Below are positions 39,195 through 52,715 of a stretch of DNA of 64,000 nucleotides, in pieces. The notes below the pieces were generated by a model. The model saw only the letters and a list, made by a program, of their open reading frames with translations. It had not been told where the DNA came from and made no database searches. Source of the DNA: Paragonimus westermani (taxonomy: Eukaryota; Platyhelminthes; Trematoda; Plagiorchiida; Troglotrematidae). Position 1 is the first letter of the stretch. Each line of letters opens with the position of its first letter. The stretch spans positions 174,653 to 238,652 of the forward strand of contig QNGE01000117.1 in NCBI GenBank assembly GCA_008508345.1. The letters are read 5' to 3'. The translations under genes were made by a program, and so were the position numbers.

Positions 39195-41060
39195 GTGAGT
39201 CAGCCGCGTTCGCGCTTGTTGGTCTTGATGTCTAGACTCTTATCCACACGAGGTGTGGGTATGTGTGTGTAGACGACACCACTAGGCTATAAACTCCCAT
39301 TTCCTCTTTTCACTCTTGTAGTACTCTGGCCATACTCCTTTCTGTCTGTCCATTACATTATTCATGTTCAGCAGTTCCTCCAAACAAAGCCCAATCAACG
39401 AGGATTGCCGAATTAGTCTACTGGGAGTAGGTCTTCAGCTTAGAAGGTGTTCCGTAACTCCTTTGCAAACTTACTAATTCGTGGTAAAAGAAGACACATG
39501 ACTAACTAGCATGGGAGTTTGTTGGTGGAAAGTTTGTTACGTTCAATTGCTTTGTGTAATTTGCTCATCAGATTCCAGCCAGCTTGTTCAAATTGCCACA
39601 CAAAGGATTCATTTCTGCAAGGCTTTTTCATCGTAGTTTCTAAAACCATGCTCCATAGTCACATATTTTCTTGATTCTCCGATGTTTCCTCTACATATGA
39701 CCTATCGTTAGCCAAATCGTTTTTCTTAATGTAATTAACAAACCGAACTCTACGTATACATCCATTGATCAGCTTTTGACAAGTAAACACTCGGCATTCA
39801 TAGTACCAACCGGTAGTGAGAAGGAAGTTTTCTATAATCGAATCCACGAGGAATTCGTAGTCATTTCTGTCGACTAATTTCAATCAGTTGAACAATTCTT
39901 GGATCAGTGGGATTGCAAAAATCACAATTACTGTTTTGGTGATATCTCTAAACGCTCATCGCCGTTGGGTTAATAATTTGCAGCTATGCCTGGAGCTCTG
40001 TTTATCCACCGGCCGCCGGTCTGTACTTTTTTGGATTATTTAACTTTAGTTTTGTTGACTCGAGAAATTTTGTCAATAAGCCTTTGGGACTTTTCACCTT
40101 GATTCAAAGTCATCGTTTGGGTAAACCTAGTCAACAGCAAGAATAGACCTTTTCATATCCTGTAAACAGCTTGTTAGCAATTTTACAATGAAAAATGATG
40201 TTGGGTTTCCTGAAGATTATGTCCCCTAAAATTAGTGTTCTCCACTTTCTCTAGCCCACCAAATAGACACTGTTCAAATGTAACGGTGGTTTGGTAGAAT
40301 GCCCAGACCCCAAGATTAGTGTGTACTCACATGCATGTCTCAGCTCTGTGTCACACGAACGTGGATTGCTGACAGGAAGATGATATGAGAACTTTGTTCA
40401 GTTATCCGAGTGATGTTCAGGCTTCGGTCGTCATATATGCCTTCGCCAAGATCCTGCACCAGATTACTTACAATAATTCAAATATCTCCCGTTTGTTATA
40501 GCGTACACGTATGCATGAGTGAAATGGACTCTATATGCTTGCGGAGCTTATTCCGGTGTTCAGCATGACTGAAGACTTGTATCCTCCTACAAGCAGTGTA
40601 GAGCATTGTCCAGCTAATCGAAATTACTGTTGATGTTCATCGTCTATAGTGTCTCCAAGTGGATCCGTTTGAGTTGCCAAAGGTTGAGGGTGCTCGTTGT
40701 TAGAAGTAGGACGGTGACCTCCTAAAAGTTGTTAATCAACGGAAAAGAAATGGTTGTTGAAAATAGAGTAGTATTCGTTCGGTTGGCGGTCTTTTTGAAG
40801 GAGACCATTGGTACTTGAATGTAACGATGAGTCTTATTACGTAGGGCACAGTGGCAAAGGCAGCAGTGAGCAGGAAACATGGTCTAGCGGTACACTCACT
40901 CGATTATGACAAATTGAACAACACTCAGCTGGTTTCTCTATTTCATGTCATTCCTTTGGACATGGTCAGAGTTTTAAGCAGACAGTGTGTACGGTTGGTT
41001 GGTCATGTTCACGCCTAAGCGGGTGTTTCGTTTGGCGTTCGTCGTCGAATATACTGATAG

Positions 41061-41246
41061 GTGTCCTCGACATCGATGGCGTCGGCTAAGCTGGCGTATT
41101 TGGCGGATGTTTTGTTGATAGTTTTCTCAGATCTCAGAACCCGATGTACGGTTGTGCTGCCGGCTGACTTCCGAAGCAGAGAGATATCCAAACCGGACTT
41201 ACTTTGTGATTACAAAAGATGCCTGACATTTGGAGTTACTTGTTGA
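41061..41246 (+). pseudogene. RTE-like reverse transcriptase C-terminal fragment
   Basis: An open stretch reads SSTSMASAKLAYLADVL, then CTVVLPADF and CDYKRCLTFGVTC. The order matches the RTE tail (SSRISKARLAYA... CTVRSVLLYG... VFDHRCLR), but several conserved residues, including the YG of VLLYG, are replaced. The match is weaker than at the other three fragments, and this one is in sense orientation to DDX11. Confidence 0.5.
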
Positions 41247-43337
41247 CAGGCAGTTGGTACAAGGCGCACGAAAATACATAATTAATCAAGTACATCTTTC
41301 ACTGCTGACATGGCTCTGCGCCGGTTTTCAGTCGTACTGCACACGTGTCTATTAACATTTTCCACGCAAAAACACATGCGGACACTGAGTATTGCAGTTA
41401 ATTTCAGCATCTGTCGTTCCTCTAGAATCGCGTCGATGGCGCAGCTAAGTAGTACACAACGGTAGATTCAGCTTCGCGATAAACGTCCCATCACACCCCT
41501 TCACAGTCTGACCTATGGTGATTACACATAAAACAACCGTCTCCGTATGCGGAGGGGCCCAGGCTGTTCCAGTTGCAGACAATTTTAGCGCACACGATGC
41601 TACGTTGTTTAAGTGTGATTTGTAGGATGCTTCATCCTGAAGCCTGCTCCATAATATTCATCTCCACAGTTCTTCCTTATCTTGAAAATCATTGGGAACC
41701 TCTTGAGATTGTTCAGAGGTGGCTCACCAAAGGTGACATGGTATTCAGACGAATTCTCTTTATTCAGTTCTTAGTGAATTATAGACACCTGAGAGGAGAT
41801 CCCATCTTCTACACACTAAGTTGTCCGTTAGCAAACATCTTCCCATCAGTCAGAAATGTACACTCTTTCTTTGAAGCTGAAGTGTGAATCAGACAGGCCG
41901 CTATGCAGAAAAAAGTACTTTACGGTTAGGATCTGTCCGTATTACATTGTACTATTCAACTCAATGGTCCAGAGCTTCAAGAGCATAGTCGATCGGCACA
42001 TACCTGTGAGACATTCTTACTACGATTTTTCTGACTACTTCCCTCACTCACTCCCGTAGGTCACTAAACGTACGCATCTGTCAAAAGGTTACTTCACTGC
42101 CTCTCTTTTGTACTGGCACGACTGTACAGTGACAGTTTTTTTTTTCAAATTTCTCTTTATTCACTTCCATTTACCTCCTATTTACATTCAGGAACCGTTC
42201 AACGTAGTTTATTCTCCGATCAATGTAGAGACTGGAACACATAAGCTTTCCCTCGTGGACATAGCTACGACCTTTTGAACAAGCGTTTTGTGCACTGACA
42301 TTTGAACCAATAATACCTCCCCCCGCTAGAATGACGCAGTTATCCTTATTGTTTGGGGACTATACTCTTGATTCTTCTTCTCGCGAACCGGAGTTCACAT
42401 TGACAACTTTGATTAGATATTACAGACGGCGAGTGCTTTGAAAAGTGCACTGAAAGGTGAAATCTAGATGGCAGTGAACAAAACGAGTTCCGTTTCCTGC
42501 CTTATAGTTGTGAGACGTGAAAGCTGATTTGTCGTGACAGTAACGCTTTTAATGCGTTTTGGAACTTCACTAGTTGGTCACAGTTTCTAAGACTGAATTG
42601 TGAATACATATTGTTGTATCAGGACTATACGCAAGAACAGTGCATTCAGAGTTATGAAAAAATGCTCCTCTCAGTTAACAATGGTTGCATGATTGCAAAT
42701 CAGGAATGCGCTAGTTGGACCATTGTGACGGATACGTGTTTTGTGTGTGCGTGTATGTTGATGTCCTCAAATTTATCATCACATAGTTTGCAACCGAGAT
42801 AAAGTGGAGTAAAACGCCCGTGTCCGAGTGTAGCGTTGTTCCGTATTGCAAGTGAAAGACAAGTGTGCACATCCATGAGTATCAGATCACCGATGATCAT
42901 GTTCCAAGACAGTTGCTGTACGTACAACTGTTAGGCGCTAAGCGTTGTAGAAGGTACCAGAAGATACGGTATTGAGACCACTCTTACTTGTACTTGACGG
43001 AATGATCCGTAGACTGTAGGACTTGGAAGAATGCTCAAGGCTTAAGACGACTGGTTGACAGTCCGCACCTAGCCGAATCTGGTTCCTGCACTGTGTGCAT
43101 ATTGGTTATTCCAATGACAGTGTGGCAAATGCGACTGAATGGTACCCATGCCGAGTGTGGTTTGTAGGTTAGCAGCGAAGCTTTACTCAATCACTGAGTA
43201 GACGATGTATGGTAAGCTAGAATTTATTTTGTTGTTGAAATTTCTCGTTGATACCTTTGAATTCTGACATATTGAAAACCCTTCTGATGTGTTTTGGGGA
43301 AAAATGACACCTGATTAAATTGTACATATTTTAAATT

Positions 43338-43352
43338 GTGTGTGTGTGTGTG
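43338..43352 (+). repeat. (GT)n microsatellite
   Basis: About seven GT units in DDX11 intron sequence. Confidence 0.85.
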
Positions 43353-44424
43353 AAACTGATGGTTTATGGACTCTACGGTTCGTGCTAATACCTGACGATT
43401 CCTTTTCGGATGTGAATGAATGTGTAAACAGCGTGGGATGGGAATCTCGTGAACGGCAAACTTCTACAGGTTCTGACCAAGTAACCGAATAAACGGCATG
43501 CTTGAAGTCTAAAGTAAGATTGAAAACAGACACTATGGTATAGCAGGCTGGTCTGCGACACTATTGCATGTCGCTTCGGTCACCTTACTCTTGTCTCTAA
43601 ACCTGCGCACTACACATTGCTGACATTCGGGTCAATTACGAATTGCTCGCAGTCGCCCATATATGTTTGAGCACGTCGATGGTTGTTCAGCCTGCCTTCG
43701 TCAGTAAACTTGGCGATTTTAGCATGGTTTACCGGTTTGTGGGCGGGATAGCATTCCACCCAGTATGAATGGCAAGTAATGAATAACCTATCGAAAGGCT
43801 TCAGACAGTTCAAGTAAATACCAGACAAAAGCTTTTTTGTAACTGACAGATAAAATTTAAACTTGAGAATTCTGTTACGGACGACAATCAACCATTTGCG
43901 GTGTTCATATCGTAGACTGTACAAAGCCAGTATGGCGTTTCAAGTATCAATTGTATGATCGCCTCGCTCAAGCCGGATTGGGAAGTTTTTAACACTGCCG
44001 ATACGTCTGCATCAACTTTGTGGTGATTAGACCTATGCTACCAGTTAAGAAGGGCTGCAGCTAGTCCGGTTGGTGCTTGCCACACTGACCGCGGCCACGT
44101 TTTCACTGGAACAGCTACGTCCAATGGGACCTGTGGCCTTCCAAACATGTAGACCCAACTCGTCTCGGAAAATCGATGAGCGTCCACACGCGCCTCTTCA
44201 CTTAATTCACATTCACATGGCGCAGTTAAGTGAGCCAGCCTACTTGTGCATGTGGACGTGTATCTCAACTATATCCAAACAACGCGCATCTCGGTCCGTC
44301 CACCGTTTTTGTTGACTTGAGGAATTTCGCACACCCTTGATTGTTTTTAATGGTAGGCTTGTTGGTCGATCGGTGGGTTTGCCTGTTCGAAAACGAGCGC
44401 TTGCATGGTCACATGCGCCAGCTT

Positions 44425-44444
44425 ACACACACACACACACACAC
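44425..44444 (+). repeat. (CA)n microsatellite
   Basis: Ten CA-type units, the longest dinucleotide array in the window, within DDX11 intron sequence. Confidence 0.9.
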
Positions 44445-46639
44445 TCAAGAATTGTGCAGTCAATCTGTCTTCTCCTCCACCTCGTCTGGTGGTGGGTGGC
44501 CCCGGGTTGACTGAAAATTGCGAGATCGCGGCAATCAATATGCAACAAGCCTGCTGGTTTTTGTGTATGCGCGTTTGTTTAGGTAGCAGTGATGTCGATC
44601 ACGTTTGAGAACGATGACTAAACTGTGGGTCGCGCTAGCTTGCAAGGTCCACATGACTCACTTGAGGTCAACGAATCGGATGTTTGGTATTTTGTCATTT
44701 GCATTCACGATGTTGGCCTTGTTGCATCTCTTGGGTATTTGATGTTCTGATCATCTTGACTACGAACACTGACTGTAACAAAATAGAACAACAGCACCCA
44801 AGAAGGTCGGGTTAGTTACCACATTGGTGGGGTTGAAATATTTGACTCAGTTGGCACATATTTCATCCTCTTCTGAGCTGTGTAATATTGGGTCGTAAAT
44901 GTATGGGTCGCTTTTCACCATGCCTCGGAGGGTTAACAAGATGTTTTCATGCAGTTGTTTTTAATCTAGCGCGTTCGTTTCAAAAAGACTCCTGAGGATG
45001 TTTGTATTGAGCAACAAGAGGAGCTAGGTGTTATGGGGAATTCGAGTATCATTCAGAGGACAATAGCTATTGTCTCATTCAGGTCGCCATGATAGTGGCG
45101 TAACGCAATCGTTTTTTTGGAAGAAACCTAATTACCTTTATTTGACACTGAGAAACTTAAGAACTTACCGTGTATCGGTGCAAGTATGTGGGTTTTCCTA
45201 GAAAGTCTACAGAGATTTTCAGATAAACCTTCTCGTACGCGACGAACATTATCTGTCCTCAAAAGTTAAAAGAACGGATGATTCATTGTATCAGCAAGAA
45301 AGATTTGTCTAGATAGCCCATCACTCTCTACGACCGAATGGTGACGACGCCGACTATGGGGGATGTAGTTTCAGGTTTAACCCCCGATTTACTTCGAGTA
45401 ATTCTGTCAAATTCAAGCGGCTTGATTGCACCCAGCTCAAATATGTTCTGGTAAGTTCCATAGCAGCCGGCGCCTTGTGGTATGGGAGTTCAAAACGTCG
45501 ACTTGTGCTGACCAACTTGTGGCTGGATCATGTGTGCGTTTGTATCTCGCGTGGACGTCTTCCGATGTGGTTTCCGTACCCTCTACTAGGCTGTTGCATG
45601 CCTCTTTCATGTGGCTTATCCTCATTTCTTGAGTGGCTCAAATAGTAAATTCCGTCCACAGATGCTTCAACATATTAAACAAGTGCACTCTGCTTGGTTA
45701 GTTAGATTCTATTCACCGACTAAATCCCAGGTTTCTGATATCAGAAAACTTTGAATTTACATTTTCTGTCACAAGGCATACGTGAACACGACAGGTGACT
45801 AGGCGTTGCTTTATAATCAGCTAATTCGGCTTTGCTTCCCAACTTCCATCACGAAAAACCCGGGTTCAACTCTTAGCGTCTGTCAAGTGGCCGTAAAGCG
45901 TCGAGTTGGATACGAATCCATAAGGTGAAACGAGCCTGATGTCCTAAGGTTGATCAGGTGCACTGATGGCCATATCGCGGCAGATAAGTCCTCATTTTTA
46001 TCAGCGATCACAAGTGTGCATCATATTCAGTAGAAAACCAAAAAGTAACTAGTATGTCCCGACCCAGTTAATCCGAGCATTAGATTGCTGAGTTTCCCAG
46101 TATTTCTATGAAACAGCCAAATGTTGGATATATACACCATCTTATTAAAAAAAATCGCATCATGTTCGTGCAAACAGTTGCACAAGGGTGTTTGAGCAAA
46201 GTATACTACTTCAAAACAACTCTCATCCAATTCTCTCCCGAGATCTGTTCCTAAATTGAGAAAGATCATTCATACTACCAAAATGTACGCCGGGATTTCT
46301 GGTAAATAAAGTACAATGATTTTTGTGGGATACTGATCACCCATCCATTATTTATCATGGGATCAGAGTGCTCTGAATCGTTCCACATGAATTTGAACTG
46401 CACACACAGGACGATTGGTTGTCCCAGAATGCTACTGATCCACTCTATCTCCCTCTGTTGATTAAATTGGCACTAAGTCTATCCATGTATTGATTGTCGT
46501 TTGACTTACCACAAGATGTGATTTTGTAATACTCAGAGACGTATTCTTTGTTCAGATTTCATACCATAAAAGCTTCACTATTAAATGGCATGCAAAATCT
46601 CATGTTGGTTGTCTGGATATCCAAACCTAGACCAAGGGA

Positions 46640-46710
46640 TTCTCAGTGAATCGAGTTTGAACCCGCAACCGTTTGATCGGTTGACAGGCGTCCTTATCAC
46701 TTAACTACCA
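46640..46710 (-). repeat. tRNA-like repeat, minus strand
   Basis: On the minus strand a B-box-like GGGTTCAAACTC (plus 46654-46665) is preceded by GCCCATGGTAGTTAAG, which resembles a degenerate A-box region at tRNA spacing. No complete cloverleaf is evident, so this is called a tRNA-derived repeat. Confidence 0.5.
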
Positions 46711-47339
46711 TGGGCAGAGATCTGAAACAGGTTGTTCTTAAAACGCGTCTACTGTTTCTATTCAGCGGCTTGTGAATGACAAGGTATTTCAAAGAGACCG
46801 CATACGTACTGGCAGATTAAAAAGTGTTTTGATATCCATTAGAACAGGCAAGCAATCTCGATCACCACAACCGGCAAATGCTGAACCGACTGAACATGTC
46901 TAGATTTGGTTAGGTTGTACAGTTTACCAACATCAGAAGTCATTCTTTGGCCCGCAGAGTTACCCATCGCTTTGTGGATCGTCCGTTAACTTGTAGTACA
47001 AGCGTACGCTTTGTACTACTTTCTTACTGCAATAGCTACTAAGTTTATTTCAGGAGACGAGAAGTGGGTGTTTTGCATGAACATTAAACAAGGAAGTATG
47101 GCGCTCATCCAGGAAAAAACTCGAATTCTTATGATGAACCAGAATACACTCCCTACTAAACTCCTCAGGTTGACGGGCTTATGAAGGAATAATCCAAAAG
47201 ATACTTTCAAGTTGAACATCACTCATATTTGATCGCAGCCTTCGCATTCAGATAGACTTTCCATCAGTAATCTAAAATGTTGCCTTGTAGATTTAATGAG
47301 ATTGATGATTTCGACCTGTCTCGGAAGTCCTAATCGCGG

Positions 47340-47690
47340 GGTTATCGATTGGAGTTAACAGGACGGTTACTGTCTCCTCTCGAGACGATCGGGCAACCTG
47401 AACATTGCTCACAAGCGAGAGTGCTTGAGCGTTCAGTTTTGATGATTCGGTCGTGCCTAATTTGAGGTCAATGGCGCAGTGGTCAACACGGTTGCCTTAT
47501 GATTGAAATGGCTGGAGTTCAAATCGCAATGATATGCTTTACTGATGAACTCTACTGAGAGCGAAACTCGAGTCTAGTGCTTTTTTACGAAAGAGGCTGG
47601 CTGGAAAGTCTATCTGAATGCGAAGGCTGCGATCAAATGTGAGTGATGTTCAACTTGAAAATAAACCAAACCCCCGACTACTCATCAGCA
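47340..47690 (+). repeat. tRNA-derived SINE, copy C
   Basis: Close to the copy at 3247-3551 over most of its length (GCGAAACTCGAGTCTAGTGC, GGCTGGCTGGAAAGTC), with the A box intact but part of the B-box-side GGCCGTGG block deleted. It shares the 5' extension GAGTTAACAGG with the copy at 12464. It lies in sense orientation in the largest DDX11 intron. Confidence 0.85.
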
Positions 47691-50600
47691 ACCCAACAGA
47701 TACTGTTTGAGGTAAGTCGCACAGTTATTACCCAAATGTACATCACAACGCTTATTATGTTTGTGCGACGCGTTTTACCAATACCAAATAAAATCAGTAG
47801 TGTTTCTGTACGACAACATCCATCTGCACTCTGTAACTGTCATCAAACTCACTGAGGACTTCTACCACACCCTCAGCATATAGCCTTGACCTTGTGAGTG
47901 TGGACTGTCCAGCCTGACTGCACTAAAACCTAGACCAACAACCTTATTAAGTGCACCCGTTGGCTCACTTATTTTTTGGTAATAATTCAGTTGATTTATG
48001 CATGCGTTGAGTCGAAGGAAATGGCAGAATGAGGGCATCGGGTCATCAAGATTGCAGTAAGGTACATTATTAACTTAACCTTACTAACCTTGTGTTATAG
48101 CCTTGTTTTAATTCTTCTGTATGCATCCTTTGTTCAAGGAATTTGTATTTTCTAACCATAGGAGACGAACATTTGATGTTCTCGTGGCTACATCCCTGAT
48201 GGACTTGAAAGTTTCGGAGTTAGTTTTCATGTATAAAACAATCTGGATTCATCAGAACGCTTTAAATTGAACAGAGTAATAATAGGCATTAAATCTGGAA
48301 GTGGTCTCGATTGACTATCTGCATACACAAACTTTCCATAGGTTGTTCTGTGATGTGTTCGTCAATCTCTACCTTATGACTTGCTCGGTATAAAACGGTT
48401 TCATTTTAACCTTGCATCGTCTGATAACTTACTGATAAATATTTTAAAAGTACTCTTTATATCTGACTGATTTTTGCAGCTGATTCATTTATTCGAAAGT
48501 CAGTAATAGGCCCGATTTTCATTACTGCCTGAATTTATCAGTAGCACATTTCTTGGAATTTGCACAGTGTATTCTTGTGTCCGTGTTTGTCAGATTAATG
48601 CATCTCCTACTAAGGTATATGCGACCCACAGTCCAGAGCGAAGCAAATGAGCATCAGTTTTGTACGATAGATGGTACGAGTACACAGACCGAAAATCGAT
48701 TGTTATTCTATGCTAATACCAATTTCACATGAAAATTGTAGATTCAACTTTCGTCCACTTTTGTTGACGGAGAAAGTCGGTCAGATAGATACAATTAACC
48801 GTTTGCGAATTAATGTAAATTTCACGAAAAAATTTGTTGGTTTTCCATATATATGGACTCGTCATGAGTCCGATGCCATAACTATCGCTCGCTTTTTAAA
48901 TTAGTCACACTACTGAAGCTTTTTGCACAGTAGCGTGTATGTTCCCCCGCAAAAAAAGCCCGGTCTAACAGCGTTTTAATTCGGCGTGTTAGGCATCCCT
49001 ATCGTGTTCAAAATAGCTGATGAGCGTGATCTAGTTTTCGGTTCCGGAGACCATCAAGTATGAATTAACAGAAACTTTCATGTTACCTTATCAACGGTCT
49101 TTTTGACCAGAAGTGGATGTATACTCAACGGACTTCAATCACGGAGGGAATTTGGAAACTTTCTACGAAAGTTCTGTTAGTTCCGGGCTTTAAAAAACCA
49201 CTACAACACTTACCTGTTTCTTTTACAGGTATTGGTCATTTTTTCTGACAAAAATAAACCGGTATTTCATGCTTAAACAACCTGTTCCGAAGTAGTCGTA
49301 TGACCGCTTATCGGGGACTGAAGCATCCCACTTGAATCAACGTAACCAATTGAGTTCGAGATGAATGGAGCATTTCCGTGATTTACGTAATTTTTTAGTG
49401 CATTATCGTTGCACCCACCCCACTGTCTCTAAAGGTTGGCCATCTGTGAGTAAAGAGTTGTGTCCGATGTACTGTAGAGAAATTTATGCTGTATGTGGTT
49501 TATGAGTCCTGGAATATATATCTTCAGCGATCGGTCATCGATTAGCATCAGCAAGTACGCCGGGTTTGGCTGTCGCTGCGCCTGTTTTGAAATATTCTTC
49601 GGAGCCATAAGTGGATTTGTGCACTTCTGTGTGCAGTAACATCAATCAACGGAACAGCAACACATCTTATATCGACCCAGACGATTCGTGAAGTCCGTTG
49701 GGTATAACTACGAGCAAGCAATTGTGACATTGGCTCAAAATATGTCCGCAGACTTTTTCAGCTAATCGAGCGAACTATAACGAAATAAACTGTGGAGGCA
49801 TCATGAAAGGGTTGAGCTATTTGGCCTACTCAATGAGTCTCCTAAGGCTTTCGGGAACCTCGTCGAAAAGGTGACTGACATCACGTGGATTATTTGAAAC
49901 AGTGCAATTTGTCGGTTTTTAAAAAAAAAATTTCTTTTCGAATGACAAACTAGTCGGCATTGTGTCTTCCGTCATCTGCTGTCACACAACAACATGGTTA
50001 CACAAAGGTTGGGATACTGTCAGACTGCTCACCTCTAGATAGGTCACATTACACTCAGCTACCAGAGTTTTTTTATGTCCATTGTTTCGTTTGTACTCAC
50101 GATCGAGTTGAGAGTGACAATATGAAGAGGAAGAATGCATTTTCGGGAATACCCTACATATCGTTCACCGTTCTAGAAAGATTCAAGTACTGATCAAACT
50201 TGGTTTGTATCCTACCGTTTTCCAGTGAAAGGGTCTAGTTTCTATAAGGATCGCGCCACTTTCGCTAGTAAGTATAGGTGCTGAGATTTGGGAACTAAAC
50301 CTCTGGTATCCTGTCCACACTCACATTTGCAAGTGGTCTGTTTCCGTTTATAACGTTTTGTATCATTCATGTTTTCGATTGAAAGATGTAGAGTTCCTTA
50401 AGGCGGTAATCCGTAGCGATGTTGGATTGCGAGCACGTAACGTGTGGTAGAAGGGAAGCACTGGAAAACCGCGTCTCTGTGATGAACGAAAGTCCTGACA
50501 TGAACCCGAAAAGATTGGCAAAACAATTGGCTATGGGACAAAGCTGCAGTGAGTCGTACACGACTTACGCACTCCAAAATCAAAACGACCCCAATCATGA

Positions 50601-50943
50601 CAGCGCTGTTATAGAAAGGTCTGGGAAATGTAATCTCGAAATGGCTGCTTCCTTTCTACAGTATTCGAGTGAACTGGTTCGTCCAATCAAGTTAAAACAA
50701 ACAGACCAGGTGAAATTAATCGACAGTCAGTTGATGGATAATACTATGCATTTCAACAGAACCACAAACTATACCTTGCAGGCTCGATCAGACGTGATGT
50801 CTCAGACTTTAACATAGCATTTCGTCTGGACGATAAATATACGAACATTATTGCAGTCAAAAAAGTATTTTAGTCACCTTGCTGTTGTTAACGTTTTGGT
50901 GTTCATTTCAGATCGTTACTTTTATTAAGATTTCGTGTTTCAG

Positions 50944-51105
50944 GTAATGCAAGCCTACAAAAACGCGAATACCAACACTCGAACCGGTGCTGTACTGATA
51001 TGCGTCATTGGTGGCAAGCTTAGTGAGGGAATCAATTTCAGCGATGACTTGGCAAGAGCCGTAGTTATTGTGGGAATGCCGTATCCAAATCCTCATTGCC
51101 CATTG
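50944..51105 (+). CDS. DDX11: DDX11/CHL1 helicase, exon e (helicase motif V region)
   Basis: A 162-nt, 54-codon exon, phase 0 on both sides. It begins [18 protein letters not shown] and continues with [18 protein letters not shown] and GMPYPNP. The SEGINFSD block is helicase motif V of the XPD/FANCJ/DDX11 family; the GMPYPNP form, joined in the next exon to REKMAYLD, is characteristic of DDX11. Acceptor TTTCAG|GTA, donor TTG|GTAAGT. All key residues are present. Confidence 0.96.
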
Positions 51106-51689
51106 GTAAGTTGTTCTGACTGCAGGCTATTTATAATTTCTGAATGCATATGAGCAACTATGTCAGTTAGCTCTAAGACGGAGTAAACTTGGCTGCAGAA
51201 ATCTAAGTGGAAGCATATGGACTGCAGTTGAATTTTTACTCAGTGACAGGGACCACGTACACATGTCAGTTTACCGATTAAGCGTGAAAATGACGGTCAG
51301 GAGCTTTGAGCTAATCTTTCCACCAAATTCTTGTAACTTGGACAACCGCACAGTGCATCTAGCAAAACGATAGTTTGAACTAACCTTCTCGAATCTTCAC
51401 CGTAGTTTTGATTTTGGAGAAAAAGTTCAATATCAAAGGTTCTATTTGTCGTTTCGGCTGATGGCCTACGAAGTCCGCCCTGTGAAACAGGTGATAATTA
51501 CAAAATTAACTGGACAAATCGAAAATCGTAACTTCGGAGCTTTGACCGTGTGCGCCTGATGCGACGGTTTTTCAGCTTAGGTGAACCAGTCGTTAGATTA
51601 GGCACGTTTCCAGACGAGTCTATTCTTCACTGATCTTATAAATTCCATCCATGAGGATCATGTTGAACTAGATTAGGAAAAGTGGTGAA

Positions 51690-52040
51690 ATGTGGACTCT
51701 CACTGGATTTGAACCAGCGGTAGAGACCGCATATCCCTACTCGGTATGTGCTTTGTTGGTCAAAATACGAAACCATGGTTGGAGTCCCGAAATCCCACAC
51801 GTGGACTTGGTTACCCACTCATCCCACTGTGATTATTGGAATCTCTCCCGGTTGGACCACTCAGTTAGCTAATGACTGCATGCGCCAATGCTATTGGTAG
51901 AGTTTGAAATTGGATTATCACCAAGCAACCCATATTCACAGAGTTACGTACAAGCCGGTTATAAAAAGTTTGGACTACAAATGGATTTGAACCAGGGTAG
52001 TCTATTCCCCGTGTCACTTGAATTTCATGACACAGCGGAA
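51690..52040 (-). repeat. two minus-strand tRNA-like units
   Basis: Both units contain CTGGTTCAAATCCA-type or GGTTCAAATCCA-type B boxes on the minus strand, about 280 bp apart. The second is followed (minus strand) by a stretch resembling a degenerate tRNA 3' half. They may be two copies of one SINE family; alignment would be needed to define the ends. Confidence 0.5.
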
Positions 52041-52087
52041 CGGACATGTTAACAACTCGGACTGTGAGACGTCTAGGCGCTCAGTGT

Positions 52088-52160
52088 GACGTCTTAGCTC
52101 AGATGGTAGGCTATATAACATCAAAGGTGTACAATTTTTGTAGCTGGTTCGAAGCTAGCT
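52088..52160 (+). repeat. tRNA-like repeat, family 2, plus copy
   Basis: A-box-like TTAGCTCAGATGGTAGGC followed at tRNA-like distance by GCTGGTTCGAAGC. Similar to the unit at 18507. The intervening sequence is AT-rich and does not form clear tRNA arms. Confidence 0.55.
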
Positions 52161-52715
52161 GGAACCAGGATTTCGTCCACTTTGATATCAGAACCAGGAT
52201 GCGATTCTGTCTAAAAACTCAGTCTTCACTGTGGTATGACTGACGTGTAGTGTGACACTCAAGAGCTCTGGAGCATGAAAACTGGGAGAAAGAAACAAGC
52301 GTCTAAAAATTTTAATCCCTCAATTGTACCAGATCTTCGTTCTGATACAGGTCAGTGGAGCCTGTTCAAGACGAGGTACCGTACTCCAGACAATTCTGAG
52401 TTCCATATTCTTCATGGCATTGGTGCCTTCTGGTGTTTCCACTGCTTCGTCGGGAGTTCATTCCTCAGGCGAACGGAGGTTGCACGCATTCATATAGTGT
52501 TCAAAATACAATCGGTTGTAACAGTCTCTGAGTGAAGTCTGAGACATTAGCTGGTTTCTAGGTTGAATTTTTATTCACAACCGGCGCCTCCTTACGCTGG
52601 TGTGCAATATTTGTGCGGTTACTTCCATTTTTGCGATTAATTCCTTACATGGCATAAATCCTTCTTCAGTTTCAAATGTTTTTTAATCTACTGCAAATGG
52701 CTATTTGCACCACAG

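Larger units (their letters stand above)
39195..50943 (+). other. DDX11 intron, 11.7 kb
   Basis: The largest recognised intron, phase 0. It contains an RTE tail fragment in sense orientation (41061-41246), (GT)n and (CA)n runs (43338-43352, 44425-44444), a minus-strand tRNA-like unit (46640-46710) and a SINE copy (47340-47690). A 132-codon open frame at 50419-50817 just before the next exon is not needed for DDX11. Confidence 0.8.
51106..52715 (+). other. DDX11 intron, 1.6 kb, with clustered tRNA-like repeats
   Basis: Last intron of DDX11, phase 0. Minus-strand B-box sequences (GGTTCAAATCC) occur near 51703-51716 and 51981-51994, and a plus-strand A box/B box pair lies at 52088-52160. Confidence 0.8.

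Noticed and set aside
50419..50817. 132-codon open frame directly upstream of a DDX11 exon as an extra exon
   Set aside because: The flanking exons already join in phase 0 with the sequence expected for the family (VLSQ-VMQAYK), so no insertion is needed. The residues match nothing in DDX11.
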